A DNA stretch of 64,000 nucleotides. Origin: CBDHDJ01 sp965261645 (GTDB lineage Bacteria > Pseudomonadota > Alphaproteobacteria > SHVV01). The notes beneath the pieces are model-generated. The model saw nothing but the letters and a program-made list of their open reading frames with translations. It was not told the DNA's origin and did no database searches. Shown here piece by piece: positions 36,291-45,325 of this stretch. The DNA lies in contig CBDHDJ010000004.1 in the NCBI GenBank assembly GCA_965261645.1, positions 1-64,000 of the forward strand, read 5' to 3'. How positions within the stretch are numbered: the stretch's first letter is position 1; each line of letters opens with the position of its first letter. The position numbers and the translations under genes are program-made.

Positions 36291-37790
36291 ATGTACACCG
36301 TGGACCTATATCTGCGCGTTCGGCTGGCCTGCCATGTTGATGGTCTGAGCCAGCGAGAGGCGGCAAGTCGGTTTGGCATTGCGCGCGAGACGGTGAGGAA
36401 GATGCTGCGGCATTCGGAACCGCCGGGATATCGGCGACGCCAGCCACCGAAACGCCCGAAACTGGCCCCCTTCACGGATATCATCGACCGTATTCTGGAG
36501 GAGGACCGAACGGTTCACCGTAAGCAGCACCACACGGCGAAGCGTATATTCGAGCGCCTTCGCGACGAACATGGCTTTACGGGCAAAGAGACCATCGTGA
36601 AGGATTACGTTCGGGAACGGCGCCTTCGTCGGCGTGAGATGTTTGTGCCGTTGTCACATCCTCCGGGCCATGCTCAAGCGGACTTTGGCGAGGCGGATGC
36701 GATCATCGCCGGCGTCAAGTATCGGGCGCATTTTTTCGTCATGACACTTCCCCACAGCGATGCCTGCTTCGTTGCGGCCTACCCGGCGGCGACGACGGAG
36801 GCCTGGCTGGACGGGCACAACAGAGCCTTTGTTTTTTTCGGCGGCGTTCCCCAATCGATTCTTTACGACAACGACAAGTGTCTGGTGTCGCGCATCTTGT
36901 CAGATGGCACGCGGCAACGAACGCGGCCGTTCAGCGGGCTGCAGTCCCATTACCTCTTCGAGGACCGCTACGGCCGTCCCGGCAAGGGTAACGACAAAGG
37001 CAATGTGGAGGGGGTGGTCGGCTATGCCCGGCGGAACTTCATGACGCCGCTTCCCCGGTTCGCGAGCTGGGACGCCTTCAATGGCCACCTGGAAGAGCAA
37101 TGCCGCAACCGGCAAGGCAACGTCCTGCGCGGCCACCGCGAGAGCATCGGCGAACGGTTTGTGCGTGACCGCGAAGCGTTGAAGAGGCCACTGCCGGCAC
37201 CGTTCGACGCGTGCGACAAGCAGGGCACGCGGGTCAACTCGCTGTCCCTGGTGCGCTACCGGACGAATGACTATTCCGTGCCCGTCGCCTACGGCCATCA
37301 GGAAGTCTGGATCCGTGGCTATGTCCACGAGGTGGTTATCGGTTGCGGCGCCGGGATCATTGCCCGACACCCCCGTTCCTACGACCGGGAAGATATGGTC
37401 TTCGATCCGATCCACTACCTGCCTTTGCTGGAGCACAAGATCGGCGCCCTGGATCAGGCCGCGCCGCTAGCCGGATGGGAACTGCCTGATGCCTTCCCAA
37501 CCCTGCGCCGTCTCCTGGAGGCGCGCATGGGCAAGGCCGGCAAGCGGGAATACGTCCAGGTCCTTCGGCTTCTGGAGACCTTCGATCTCGAGGTGCTTCA
37601 CGGCGCGGTGAAGGACGCCCTGCGCCTGGGTGCGATCGGCTACGACGCCGTCAAACACCTTGTGCTGTGCCGTATCGAGCGACGCCCGCCCAAACTCGAC
37701 CTGGATATCTATCCCTACCTGCCTCGGGCCAACGTGGCGACCACGGCCGCCGCCAGTTATATGAGCTTGTTGGGTGGAGGCGCGTCATGA
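36291..37790 (+). CDS. istA: IS21 transposase IstA (copy 2)
   Basis: The product is about 499 aa and practically identical to the istA at 33687-35186, with Ala for Ser in FDACDKQGTRV and one silent change. The DDE core (QADFGEAD, LYDNDK, GNVEGVVGYARR) and the HTH are intact, and the stop overlaps the istB start. The earlier in-frame ATG at 36276 is an alternative start. It should be functional. Confidence 0.94.
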   Translation: MYTVDLYLRVRLACHVDGLSQREAASRFGIARETVRKMLRHSEPPGYRRRQPPKRPKLAPFTDIIDRILEEDRTVHRKQHHTAKRIFERLRDEHGFTGKETIVKDYVRERRLRRREMFVPLSHPPGHAQADFGEADAIIAGVKYRAHFFVMTLPHSDACFVAAYPAATTEAWLDGHNRAFVFFGGVPQSILYDNDKCLVSRILSDGTRQRTRPFSGLQSHYLFEDRYGRPGKGNDKGNVEGVVGYARRNFMTPLPRFASWDAFNGHLEEQCRNRQGNVLRGHRESIGERFVRDREALKRPLPAPFDACDKQGTRVNSLSLVRYRTNDYSVPVAYGHQEVWIRGYVHEVVIGCGAGIIARHPRSYDREDMVFDPIHYLPLLEHKIGALDQAAPLAGWELPDAFPTLRRLLEARMGKAGKREYVQVLRLLETFDLEVLHGAVKDALRLGAIGYDAVKHLVLCRIERRPPKLDLDIYPYLPRANVATTAAASYMSLLGGGAS

Positions 37791-38557
37791 CCGATACGCC
37801 GCAAGTGTTGCTGGCCCATCACCTCAAGACCCTGAAACTGCCGACGTTCCTGCGCGAATACGACAAGCTGGCCCGCCAATGCGCCACCGAGGGCGCCGAC
37901 CATGTGCGGTATCTTGTCCGTCTGACCGAGTTGGAACTGATCGACCGTGAGCGCCGCATGGTCGAGCGGCGGATCAGACAGGCCAGGTTCCCCGCCGTCA
38001 AAAGCCTCGACAGCTTCGACTTCAAGGCCATCGCATCGCTCAACAAGATGCTGGTTCTGGAGTTGGCGCGATGCGAATACGTCGAGCGTCGTGAGAATAT
38101 CATCGCGCTCGGCAACAGCGGAACCGGCAAGACCCATATCGCCCTCGGTCTCGGTCTGGCGGCCTGCCAAAAGGGGCTCTCCGTCGGCTTCCTCACGGCC
38201 GCTGCCCTGGTTCATGAACTGATGGAGGCCAGGGATGAAAAACGCCTGTTGCGCCTGCAGAAGCAACTGGCAAAGTATCACCTTCTGATCATCGACGAAC
38301 TCGGCTTCGTGCCGCTCTCGAAGACCGGCGCCGAGCTGCTGTTCGAAGTCTTCAGCCAGCGCTACGAGCGGGGCTCGATCCTGGTGACCTCCAACTTGCC
38401 GTTCGATGAGTGGACGGAGATATTCGGCTCGGAACGCCTGACCGGGGCTTTGCTGGACCGCCTCACCCACCATGTCCATATCCTGGAAATGAACGGCGAG
38501 AGCTATCGTCTCAACCAAAGCCAAAAACGGCGGAAATTCCCCAAAATACCTGCTTAA
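37787..38557 (+). CDS. istB: IS21 helper ATPase IstB (copy 2)
   Basis: The product is 256 aa, same as the istB at 35183-35953, with Walker A GNSGTGKTHIALG and Walker B LLIIDELGFVPL. The start ATG overlaps the istA stop. After its stop about 200 bp remain to the IS21 right end, including a GC-rich hairpin-like stretch (CGCTGCTTCG and CGAAGCAGCG) that could terminate transcription. Confidence 0.94.
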   Translation: MTDTPQVLLAHHLKTLKLPTFLREYDKLARQCATEGADHVRYLVRLTELELIDRERRMVERRIRQARFPAVKSLDSFDFKAIASLNKMLVLELARCEYVERRENIIALGNSGTGKTHIALGLGLAACQKGLSVGFLTAAALVHELMEARDEKRLLRLQKQLAKYHLLIIDELGFVPLSKTGAELLFEVFSQRYERGSILVTSNLPFDEWTEIFGSERLTGALLDRLTHHVHILEMNGESYRLNQSQKRRKFPKIPA

Positions 38558-39215
38558 CCGCCGGTGCAATGGTTGACCCGGTGGGTCCACAGGAACCTCC
38601 CACGCTGCTTCGCTCCGCGTAACGCAAGCGCTACACGAAGCAGCGCGGGTCCCTCCTATGGACTACCGGGACAACCCCCCAACACCGCGTACCGCATAAC
38701 GTTAAGTGGACTAGTTTTACTCCGCCCGGGTGGACTAATTTTGCTCCGCCGTTGACACCAGACCATCTCCCTGGACGGCTTCTACACCCGTCAGGATTAC
38801 CCCGAACTTCTGCAGCGCATCCGCTTCAAGGACCCCGAGTCCGGCAAGACGCTGGTCTTCATCACCGACAACTTCTCGCTTCCGGCCGCCACCATCTGCG
38901 CGCTCTACAAAAGCCGCTGGCAGGTGGAACTCTACTTCAAGTGGATCAAGCAGCATCTTCGGATCAAGCAGTTCTACGGCACGCCGGAGAACGCGGTGAA
39001 GACGCAGATCTGGACTGCCGTCTCGGTCTACGTCCTCGTCGCCATCGTCAAGAAGCGCCTCGACCTGGACGCCTCGCTCTACACTTTGTTACAGATACTC
39101 TCGGTGACCCTCTTCGAGAAAATGCCCATACATCAAGCACTTGCGGGAGACGAAAACAGATGCAACGCTTCGCAAATAACCAACCAATTGAATTTATTCG
39201 ATTTTTAACCGGATA

Positions 39216-39437
39216 CTAGTGAGTCGATACCCAAACGAGAATACCGGGCGGGGTCGTGAAACTCACACTTTTGTCGATTTGGGCCAACATGTACTGTGGG
39301 GCCGCTTGGCCTTCTTCCAAGGTGAGAGTGGCACCAAGCTTTTCTCCGAACACGGCAACTGCGTGCTCAGCATTTCGGGCTTCAATGTCGGCGAAAGTAC
39401 GATTGTCCGATTGCCGCCAAAGTCTGTATATCGCCAT
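39216..39437 (-). CDS. Small hypothetical protein (73 aa)
   Basis: ATG 39437 starts MAIYRLWRQSDNRTFADIEA, then RNAEHAVAVFGEKLGATLTL and IDKSVSFTTPPGILVWVSTH. It looks like a compact alpha/beta domain, without signal peptide. Its stop is next to the IS4 right end (39215), so the last residues or the stop may derive from the junction, yet the length looks natural. The frame extends upstream without an obvious start. Family not recognised. Confidence 0.5.
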   Translation of the reverse strand: MAIYRLWRQSDNRTFADIEARNAEHAVAVFGEKLGATLTLEEGQAAPQYMLAQIDKSVSFTTPPGILVWVSTH

Positions 39438-39744
39438 CAATTGCTTCTCGTTCTGTGCTCTGCCACGATAGCCGCCGCACACCGCTCTTGGGACCGCTCC
39501 AACGGCAGGCGAACGGTCCAAGGACAAGAACCACATCATCGTCGGGCTCAAGGGTCGCACGTAGGGAAAGCGGGGCGCGGGATGGGAGGCGCCTTTGGCC
39601 AACAACCCGCGCCCCTATGCCCCTTCCCGATGCCTAGCCTTTCGGTTGGAGGTCAATCTCCGTAGACGATCCGCCACGCGAACGGCGTTCGCTTGACGTC
39701 ATGATCTTGTGCGATGCTTCGCGCGCTGCCAAATGTTGAACTCG
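39438..39744. other. Intergenic, nothing recognisable
   Basis: About 300 bp between two small minus-strand genes. It should contain the promoter of the downstream gene; no clear structure is seen. Confidence 0.35.
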
Positions 39745-39981
39745 TTAAGGAAAATACGGTGATGAGATGGCCAAAGATCGAGCAGCTTTTACCCATTGGC
39801 GAACAAACCGCTCTATCTGATCTCGGTTGGTTTCAGCCCAAATTACGGTGCCGCTCGTCGTCTCCAAACGAAGCTTCGGTCGTGTTCCCGTTAGTCCGAG
39901 TTCAAAACCCAGATCGGTTATTGGCTCGGATACGACAAATTCTCCTCGAGGAGTGCGTTGTAACGGCGGCTGCGCGGCCAT
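39745..39981 (-). CDS. Small hypothetical protein (78 aa)
   Basis: ATG 39981 opens MAAQPPLQRTPRGEFVVSEP, then LGFELGLTGTRPKLRLETTS and GTVIWAETNRDQIERFVRQW, ending SSPYFP. The beta-strand then helix layout and absence of low complexity suggest a real small protein. No domain is recognised. It lies in the same direction as the next small gene. Confidence 0.5.
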   Translation of the reverse strand: MAAQPPLQRTPRGEFVVSEPITDLGFELGLTGTRPKLRLETTSGTVIWAETNRDQIERFVRQWVKAARSLAISSPYFP

Positions 39982-40221
39982 GAGGGGTCTCCCCGACCTG
40001 TGGTTGTGTGACCGCTACCGTAGAGCGTGAAACGCCTGACCTCGCCCCCGGTCGCGACGTAGGGTAGGTGTAGCAGATCGTATGCCACAGGGCCCAGATT
40101 CCTGTGGCAGTGGGGCCTCGCAGCTCTGAGCGCCCAGGTCGGGCTGGAGGGTGGCAGGGGCAATAGATGGTGGGGGCGACCTCTGGGCCGTTTGCGCTGC
40201 AGGCGGGGGTCGGGCCCGAGC

Positions 40222-41112
40222 CTACGCGTCTGCGGGGTGACGAGCCGTGATGACCGCCTGGCCACAGATGGCGAGTACGATGATGGCGCCGCCGATGAAG
40301 GTCTCGACCAGCGGCAACTCGGCGACGGCAAGCCACACCCATAGGGGTGCAAAGATGAGCTCGACGTTGGACAGGATCCACATCTCGCCGGCGCGCACAT
40401 AACGCGCGCCCAGGGTGAACAGAATGAACCCGCCGGCGATCGAGACCACGCCCATGACCATGGTCAGAACGAAATCGTGCCGGTTGATGGAGAGGTCGGG
40501 CGCGATCACGGCGCAGGCGAGTCCGGCAAAGAGGGCGCCGACGACGAGCACCGGCATCATGTCGCCCTGGCGGCCCTTGCGGAGCGCGATAGTGAGAATG
40601 GCGAGCGCCAGCGTCCCGATGATGGCGAGCACGTTGCCCATCAGCCGGTCGCCGCCAAAGCCGCCCGCCATCATCACGCCGATCCCCACCAGCACCACGG
40701 CCATGGCGATCCAGCTTGCAGCGCGGACCTTCTCGCCCAGCACGGCCCAGGCCAACAGCGCAGTGAGAAAGGGCAGCGCGCCGAAGATGAAGGTCGTGTT
40801 GGCGATCGTCGTGTGCAGAAACGACCACACCACGCAAAGCCCCGACGTCCCGAGGCATATCCCACCGACGAGCCCGAGCCAGCCGATATCGAGGAACGCC
40901 TGACCGACGCGCCCGCGGTGACGCAGCGCGAGAATGGCGAGGATGACCGCGACGAAGGCGAACGAGCGGTAGAAGATGACCTGCCAGCCATCGGCCGCTT
41001 CCATGTGACGCAGGATGAGGCCCGACAGGCTGAAGCAGAAGCCCGCGCCCATCACGAGGGCGATGCCGCGCACATGGTGATGAGCGGTGACGCGCGCAGT
41101 CGTGGACGTCAT
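40222..41112 (-). CDS. DMT-superfamily (EamA) transporter
   Basis: The product is about 296 aa from ATG 41112 (MTSTTARVTAHHHVRG); a TTG at 41145 would add 11 residues. It has ten hydrophobic segments in two five-helix EamA repeats: first GIALVMGAGFCFSLSGLILR and WLGLVGGICLGTSGLCVVWS, second VLVVGALFAGLACAVIAPDL through FIGGAIIVLAICGQAVITAR. Inner-membrane metabolite or drug exporter; the substrate cannot be inferred. It is divergent from a second DMT gene at 41464. Confidence 0.88.
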   Translation of the reverse strand: MTSTTARVTAHHHVRGIALVMGAGFCFSLSGLILRHMEAADGWQVIFYRSFAFVAVILAILALRHRGRVGQAFLDIGWLGLVGGICLGTSGLCVVWSFLHTTIANTTFIFGALPFLTALLAWAVLGEKVRAASWIAMAVVLVGIGVMMAGGFGGDRLMGNVLAIIGTLALAILTIALRKGRQGDMMPVLVVGALFAGLACAVIAPDLSINRHDFVLTMVMGVVSIAGGFILFTLGARYVRAGEMWILSNVELIFAPLWVWLAVAELPLVETFIGGAIIVLAICGQAVITARHPADA

Positions 41113-41463
41113 TACAGGCTGATTCGGGGTTCGTGGTGAGTTCAAGAAGCCTGTGAGCTTAGCGGAGGCGTGCTGAACGAAACCAGCAAAAACACTGTAG
41201 GTGCGGGATGACGCGCAGCTTGTCGATTCTTACGCACAATGGCCACGGGGTTCGATGCCTATCTCGGGGCGCCTTGTCCAACAACGACATCTTCGGCAAG
41301 TTGTCGTCGCTCGATGAAGGGCCGACCATTTGTTGCTCGTGCGTCTAGTCCGACGCAATGCGATAAACTCAGCCTAAGTTCCGAGCTGGGCCATCGTTGA
41401 GCAGCTGCGCCCTATGTTCGTTCGCTCACTACCGAGGCGGTCCCGCCGCACGAGAAATTCGGC
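41113..41463. promoter_or_regulatory. Divergent intergenic region between two DMT transporter genes
   Basis: About 350 bp without a gene must hold both promoters. I cannot assign -35/-10 boxes with confidence in this composition. Confidence 0.35.
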
Positions 41464-42339
41464 ATGAGTCCTGTCACCTGGGGTGCACTAGTGGCGCTTT
41501 CTCTAGGCGTCAGCGGCATTGTCGCGCGTATTGTCGGCCGCGCCATTGGCCCACTCCCTTCGATACTGGGTAATTTCGTGGCCGGGTTGCTGGCCCTGGT
41601 GCTGTGGTTCCTGATCACGGGCGATCCTATCCTGTGGCGGCTAGACGGAGCTCATTGGCTGCTTGCCGCCGCGGCGCCTTTCACCATTACATCGCTACTG
41701 TTCTACGTCGCGTATAGCCGTGGCCCGGTATCGGTTGCAGCGCCGCTCCTTGGCAGCTACCCGGTCTTCGTAATCTTCGGTGTGCTAGCGCTCGGAATCT
41801 ATCCCTCTGCCATCCAGTGGGCGGCAATGGCCCTCGTCATGCTGGGGATATGGATTGTCGCTCGTAGCGGGCGCGGGGCGGCCGCAGAAGAGCCAACCGG
41901 CGTGGGCGGGCTCCCGCTCACAATCTCCATCGCGCTAGGTGCGGCATTTCTCATGGGCGCTGGGATCATGGCCGCTCGTGAAGCGTCCGCGATCTATGGG
42001 CCCGTCCAATTGCTTCTCACGGTCCGCGTCTTTGGCGTGGCCCTGCTGCTGATAATACTAGCGGGTGCGTTGCTTTCCGGCCGCACCAACACCCACGTCC
42101 GATTGCGCTGGTGGCCCGTGCTCGTGGCTGTCGGCGTATTAGACGTGGGGGCCGTGCTGGCCCTTCTGATCGCCACCGAAGGCGAAGGAGCGGCGATCGG
42201 GGCCGTGGCAAGCTCGCCCTACGCCGTGATCACCGTACTGCTTGCCTGGATTATTCTCCGCGAACCGATACCGCTTCGCCAATGGGGCGGCATTCTGTTG
42301 GTCGTCGTCGGGATCGGTATTCTCGCCGGCGCCAGTTGA
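41464..42339 (+). CDS. DMT-superfamily (EamA) transporter
   Basis: The product is 291 aa from ATG 41464. It has ten transmembrane segments in two EamA repeats: TWGALVALSLGVSGIVARIV and NFVAGLLALVLWFLITGDPI in the first; LTISIALGAAFLMGAGIMAA and VITVLLAWIILREPIPLRQW in the second, ending GGILLVVVGIGILAGAS. The ILREPIPLRQWGG stretch is typical near the last helix. It is only distantly related to the divergent neighbour. Substrate unknown. Confidence 0.88.
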   Translation: MSPVTWGALVALSLGVSGIVARIVGRAIGPLPSILGNFVAGLLALVLWFLITGDPILWRLDGAHWLLAAAAPFTITSLLFYVAYSRGPVSVAAPLLGSYPVFVIFGVLALGIYPSAIQWAAMALVMLGIWIVARSGRGAAAEEPTGVGGLPLTISIALGAAFLMGAGIMAAREASAIYGPVQLLLTVRVFGVALLLIILAGALLSGRTNTHVRLRWWPVLVAVGVLDVGAVLALLIATEGEGAAIGAVASSPYAVITVLLAWIILREPIPLRQWGGILLVVVGIGILAGAS

Positions 42340-42697
42340 TCGTGCGTGAGCGAGGTCGAATCCTTGTCGACGCTGATCTAGGTCGCGAAAGCAAATTCTA
42401 GACGCTCCCGATGGGCATTCGGAGACCGACATGTCCGCTCCTGGCTACTAGCGGACATCCGGTGTGGGCGCGCCGTACGTCTGCTAATGACCCAAAGCTG
42501 ACATTCTCGATGCTGCACAACCATGCCAGCGATGGCGTAACAGGTGCCCCTGGCCGCCACCGCTCCTTCCGTTGAAGTTTCACCGGGCCACCCCCACCCG
42601 ATGGACCGTTCGATTGAACAGCCCCTGCCGCCGGGCGACTGACATCGCGCCTACTCTCCCATAGGATACCCCCAGACCAAATAGTGGGGAGGCGACG
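42340..42697. other. Non-coding gap before the HsdM fragment
   Basis: About 360 bp without a convincing gene. It includes CTAGCGGACATCC, like the degenerate repeat at 14340-14360, and the GGGAGGCGAC ribosome site of the hsdM fragment. Confidence 0.35.
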
Positions 42698-43243
42698 GTG
42701 GCGCAGAACGACAGCGGGATCGAAAAGCGGCTGTGGGCGACGGCAGACCAACTGTGGGCGAACTCAGGTCTGCGTCCCGCCGACTTTTCGACGCCCGTCC
42801 TCGGACTGATCTTTCTGCGCTACGCTGAGAGGCGATTCGCTGAGGCCGAGGCCCGGATCGGCCAAGTCGGCTCTGGCTCGAGGCGCAAGATCGGCAAGGC
42901 GGATTATCAAGCCGAGGGGGTCATCTTTCTCCCATCGGGTTCCCGATTCTCCCACCTTCAATCGCTGCCCGAGGGCGAGAACATCGGAAGGGCGATCAAC
43001 GACGCCATGCAGGCGATCGAGGACGAGAACCCTGACCTCGCGGGGGTCTTGCCCCACACGTACACCCAGATCGAGAACTCGATCCTCGTCGAGCTACTCA
43101 AACTCCTAGGCCCAGTCGCGATCGAGGGCGACGCCTTCGGCAAGGTCTACGAGTACTTCCTCGGCAACTTCGCGATGAAGGAGGGTCAGAAGGGCGGGGT
43201 GTTCTACACGCCAACCAGCATCGTCCGACTGATCGTCGAGATC
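42698..43243 (+). pseudogene. hsdM: Type I restriction-modification methyltransferase HsdM, N-terminal fragment
   Basis: GTG 42698 follows GGGAGGCGAC. The fragment reads GIEKRLWATADQLWANSGLR and STPVLGLIFLRYAERRFAEA (HsdM N-terminal helical domain), DAFGKVYEYFLGNFAMKEGQ, and GGVFYTPTSIVRLIVEI, the start of the methyltransferase domain. Homology stops near 43243, before motif I (DPACGSG), where an inverted unrelated piece begins. About 180 of roughly 500-800 residues remain, and no hsdS or hsdR is visible. Type I modification is therefore lost here. Confidence 0.88.
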
Positions 43244-43244
43244 T

Positions 43245-43413
43245 CCGCTTTGATTGCCGACACAAATTCGTCGGTGGGAGTCAGGCCACCGGCCTTTATG
43301 ATGCCTTGGCAGATGGAGTCCTCAGGTTCGTAATCCTCATACCACTGGGTGTAACCGTCATAGTCTTTTCTGTAACCACCGGTAGCGGGCTTCTCTCTCT
43401 TTTTCCCCGCCAT
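43245..43413 (-). pseudogene. Unknown small gene, 3' truncated
   Basis: ATG 43413 begins MAGKKREKPATGGYRKDYDG, then YTQWYEDYEPEDSICQGIIK and LTPTDEFVSAIKAE. The frame enters antisense HsdM sequence at about 43245. It starts 3 nt after the stop of the integrase fragment, so it belonged to the same foreign element. Function unknown. Confidence 0.45.
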
Positions 43414-43416
43414 CGT

Positions 43417-44046
43417 TTACTCGGCCGAATGTTCCGCCGCGCTGGCAGCCTGTCCGATAACGTTAGCGGCCTTATCCGTGGAACGTCTCACGGGATCATC
43501 GAAAAGGTGTGCGTAACGGGAGGTTGTCTGTGACGATCGATGGCCAAGTTGGCCGCCGATCTCAGGGAGGGTTGATCCCGAGGACACTGCGAAACTGGCA
43601 AACGAGTGTCGCAAATCATTTATTCGGCAGTCGTTTAGTCCGGCACCCGTGATAACCCGTTTCCAGAGGCCCTTGATGTTGACGAGGTGTGCTCTTTCCT
43701 TGGCACCGCAAATCACAAATGGGTTGTTCGCTTGCCTGGGTATGTTGGAGAGTACTTCGCGGGCCTGTCGCGGCAGATAGATATCGCGACTACCGGTCTT
43801 GCTATCCGGCAATCTCAGGTAATCACCTGAGACCCAATCCCATCGTGCTGTAAGTATTTCTGCCTCCCGGGCACCGGTAAACAGCAGTAGTTTGATGGCG
43901 GCCACGCCATATGGCGACTTCTCCGCTTCAGCGTCTAGAACGGAGAACAGGCTGATTGCTTCATCGGGGGTTAAGTATCGGTTGCGGCGCTTTTCCGGGA
44001 ACCGCTTTACGTTTTGGCATAGGTTGCTGAGTGAGATCAGTCCTGG
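43417..44046 (-). pseudogene. Tyrosine recombinase/integrase, 5' truncated
   Basis: The catalytic domain is complete: FPEKRRNRYLTPDEAISLFS, KLLLFTGAREAEILTARWDW (Arg I), CRINDLRHSFASFAVSSGST (H-x-x-R), IGGQLGHRSSQTTSRYAHLF (His and Tyr). The N-terminal SAM-like and arm-binding regions are missing upstream of about 44046, where an IS3 fragment begins. This is phage/ICE-type integrase debris, and codon use is less GC-rich than its neighbours. Confidence 0.85.
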
Positions 44047-44048
44047 AG

Positions 44049-44354
44049 TGACCCCCTAAAAGTGGTCCAGGTTTGTTAAGAGAGTTTGGCGCATTTTGCC
44101 CCTCGAAAGGAGGACAAAATGAGCCGTAACCGCTACACCCCGGAACAGATTATCAGCATGTTGCGCGAAGCCGAGGTGGCCTTGGCGCAGGGCCAGTCCG
44201 TTGGTCAAGCTTGTCGCACGCTCGGCGTATCGGAGCAGAGTTACTATCGCTGACGCAAGGAATATGGCGGCCTTCGTACTGACCAGGCCAAGCGTCTGAA
44301 GGACCTGGAGAAGGAGAATGGCCGTCTCCGGAAGGCGATCTCGGATCTGACGTT
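44049..44354 (+). mobile_element. IS3-family fragment (second type), truncated by IS21
   Basis: It begins TGACCCCCTAAAAGTGGTCC, an IS3-like terminus, and contains only part of orfA before IS21 copy 3 starts at 44355. orfB is absent. Confidence 0.8.
44119..44354 (+). pseudogene. IS3-family OrfA, stop codon and 3' truncation
   Basis: ATG 44119 follows the strong site AAAGGAGGACAAA. It reads MSRNRYTPEQIISMLREAEV then ALAQGQSVGQACRTLGVSEQ and SYYR, where TGA (44251-44253) replaces the Trp of the usual SYYRWRKEYGGL. It continues RKEYGGLRTDQAKRLKDLEK and is cut by IS21 at LRKAISDLT. Nonfunctional. Confidence 0.88.
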
Positions 44355-44554
44355 TGTCAACGGCGGAGCAAAATTAGTCCACCCGGGCGGAGTAAAACTA
44401 GTCCACTTAACGTTATGCGGTACGCGGTGTTGGGGGGTTGTCCCGGTAGTCCATAGGAGGGACCCGCGCTGCTTCGTGTAGCGCTTGCGTTACGCGGAGC
44501 GAAGCAGCGTGGGAGGTTCCTGTGGACCCACCGGGTCAACCATTGCACCGGCGG

Positions 44555-45325
44555 TTAAGCAGGTATTTTGGGGAATTTCCGCCGTTTTTGGCTTTGGTTG
44601 AGACGATAGCTCTCGCCGTTCATTTCCAGGATATGGACATGGTGGGTGAGGCGGTCCAGCAAAGCCCCGGTCAGGCGTTCCGAGCCGAATATCTCCGTCC
44701 ACTCATCGAACGGCAAGTTGGAGGTCACCAGGATCGAGCCCCGCTCGTAGCGCTGGCTGAAGACTTCGAACAGCAGCTCGGCGCCGGTCTTCGAGAGCGG
44801 CACGAAGCCGAGTTCGTCGATGATCAGAAGGTGATACTTTGCCAGTTGCTTCTGCAGGCGCAACAGGCGTTTTTCATCCCTGGCCTCCATCAGTTCATGA
44901 ACCAGGGCAGCGGCCGTGAGGAAGCCGACGGAGAGCCCCTTTTGGCAGGCCGCCAGACCGAGACCGAGGGCGATATGGGTCTTGCCGGTTCCGCTGTTGC
45001 CGAGCGCGATGATATTCTCACGACGCTCGACGTATTCGCATCGCGCCAACTCCAGAACCAGCATCTTGTTGAGCGATGCGATGGCCTTGAAGTCGAAGCT
45101 GTCGAGGCTTTTGACGGCGGGGAACCTGGCCTGTCTGATCCGCCGCTCGACCATGCGGCGCTCACGGTCGATCAGTTCCAACTCGGTCAGACGGACAAGA
45201 TACCGCACATGGTCGGCGCCCTCGGTGGCGCATTGGCGGGCCAGCTTGTCGTATTCGCGCAGGAACGTCGGCAGTTTCAGGGTCTTGAGGTGATGGGCCA
45301 GCAACACTTGCGGCGTATCGGTCAT
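44555..45325 (-). CDS. istB: IS21 helper ATPase IstB (copy 3)
   Basis: The product is 256 aa with start ATG 45325 overlapping the istA stop. Same protein as the other two copies: GNSGTGKTHIALG (Walker A), LLIIDELGFVPL (Walker B), VTSNLPFDEW. The frame is intact. Confidence 0.94.
   Translation of the reverse strand: MTDTPQVLLAHHLKTLKLPTFLREYDKLARQCATEGADHVRYLVRLTELELIDRERRMVERRIRQARFPAVKSLDSFDFKAIASLNKMLVLELARCEYVERRENIIALGNSGTGKTHIALGLGLAACQKGLSVGFLTAAALVHELMEARDEKRLLRLQKQLAKYHLLIIDELGFVPLSKTGAELLFEVFSQRYERGSILVTSNLPFDEWTEIFGSERLTGALLDRLTHHVHILEMNGESYRLNQSQKRRKFPKIPA

Larger units (their letters stand above)
36177..38757 (+). mobile_element. IS21-family element, copy 2
   Basis: It is 2,581 bp with the same ends as copy 1. 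It differs from copies 1 and 3 at least at two positions (GGCTTTACG for GGCTTCACG; FDACDKQ for FDSCDKQ). Left flank GGCT and right flank CCAGA do not match, so it did not arrive by an independent simple insertion. Confidence 0.92.
32849..39208 (+). pseudogene. IS4-family transposase (DUF4372 type), stop codon and IS21 insertions
   Basis: ATG 32849 follows CGAGGAG. The first part has the DUF4372 N-terminus (MNTGKTLFAQLMDFLPWTTF; LADANERRD). An in-frame TAG at 33125-33127 replaces the Trp expected in NERRDWRIHAAL. The catalytic D segments are present: VYALDSTTIALCLSVFPWAH and AIYAVDRGYVDFARLYVLHQ. The gene is cut at TGIICDQ by IS21 and resumes at 38758 with TISLDGFYTRQDYPELLQRI, then the E segment SRWQVELYFKWIKQHLRIKQ, ending NQLNLFDF. 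It is doubly inactive. Confidence 0.88.
32725..39215 (+). mobile_element. IS4-family element interrupted by two tandem IS21 elements
   Basis: The ends TGTCCGGTTAA (32725-32735) and TTAACCGGATA (39205-39215) are near-perfect inverted repeats. The transposase is interrupted after base 33572 by IS21 copies 1 and 2. Without them the IS4 is about 1.3 kb. Confidence 0.8.

Noticed and set aside
44119..44354. A functional IS3 OrfA with programmed readthrough
   Set aside because: The element is also truncated before orfB by IS21, so no transposase could be made.
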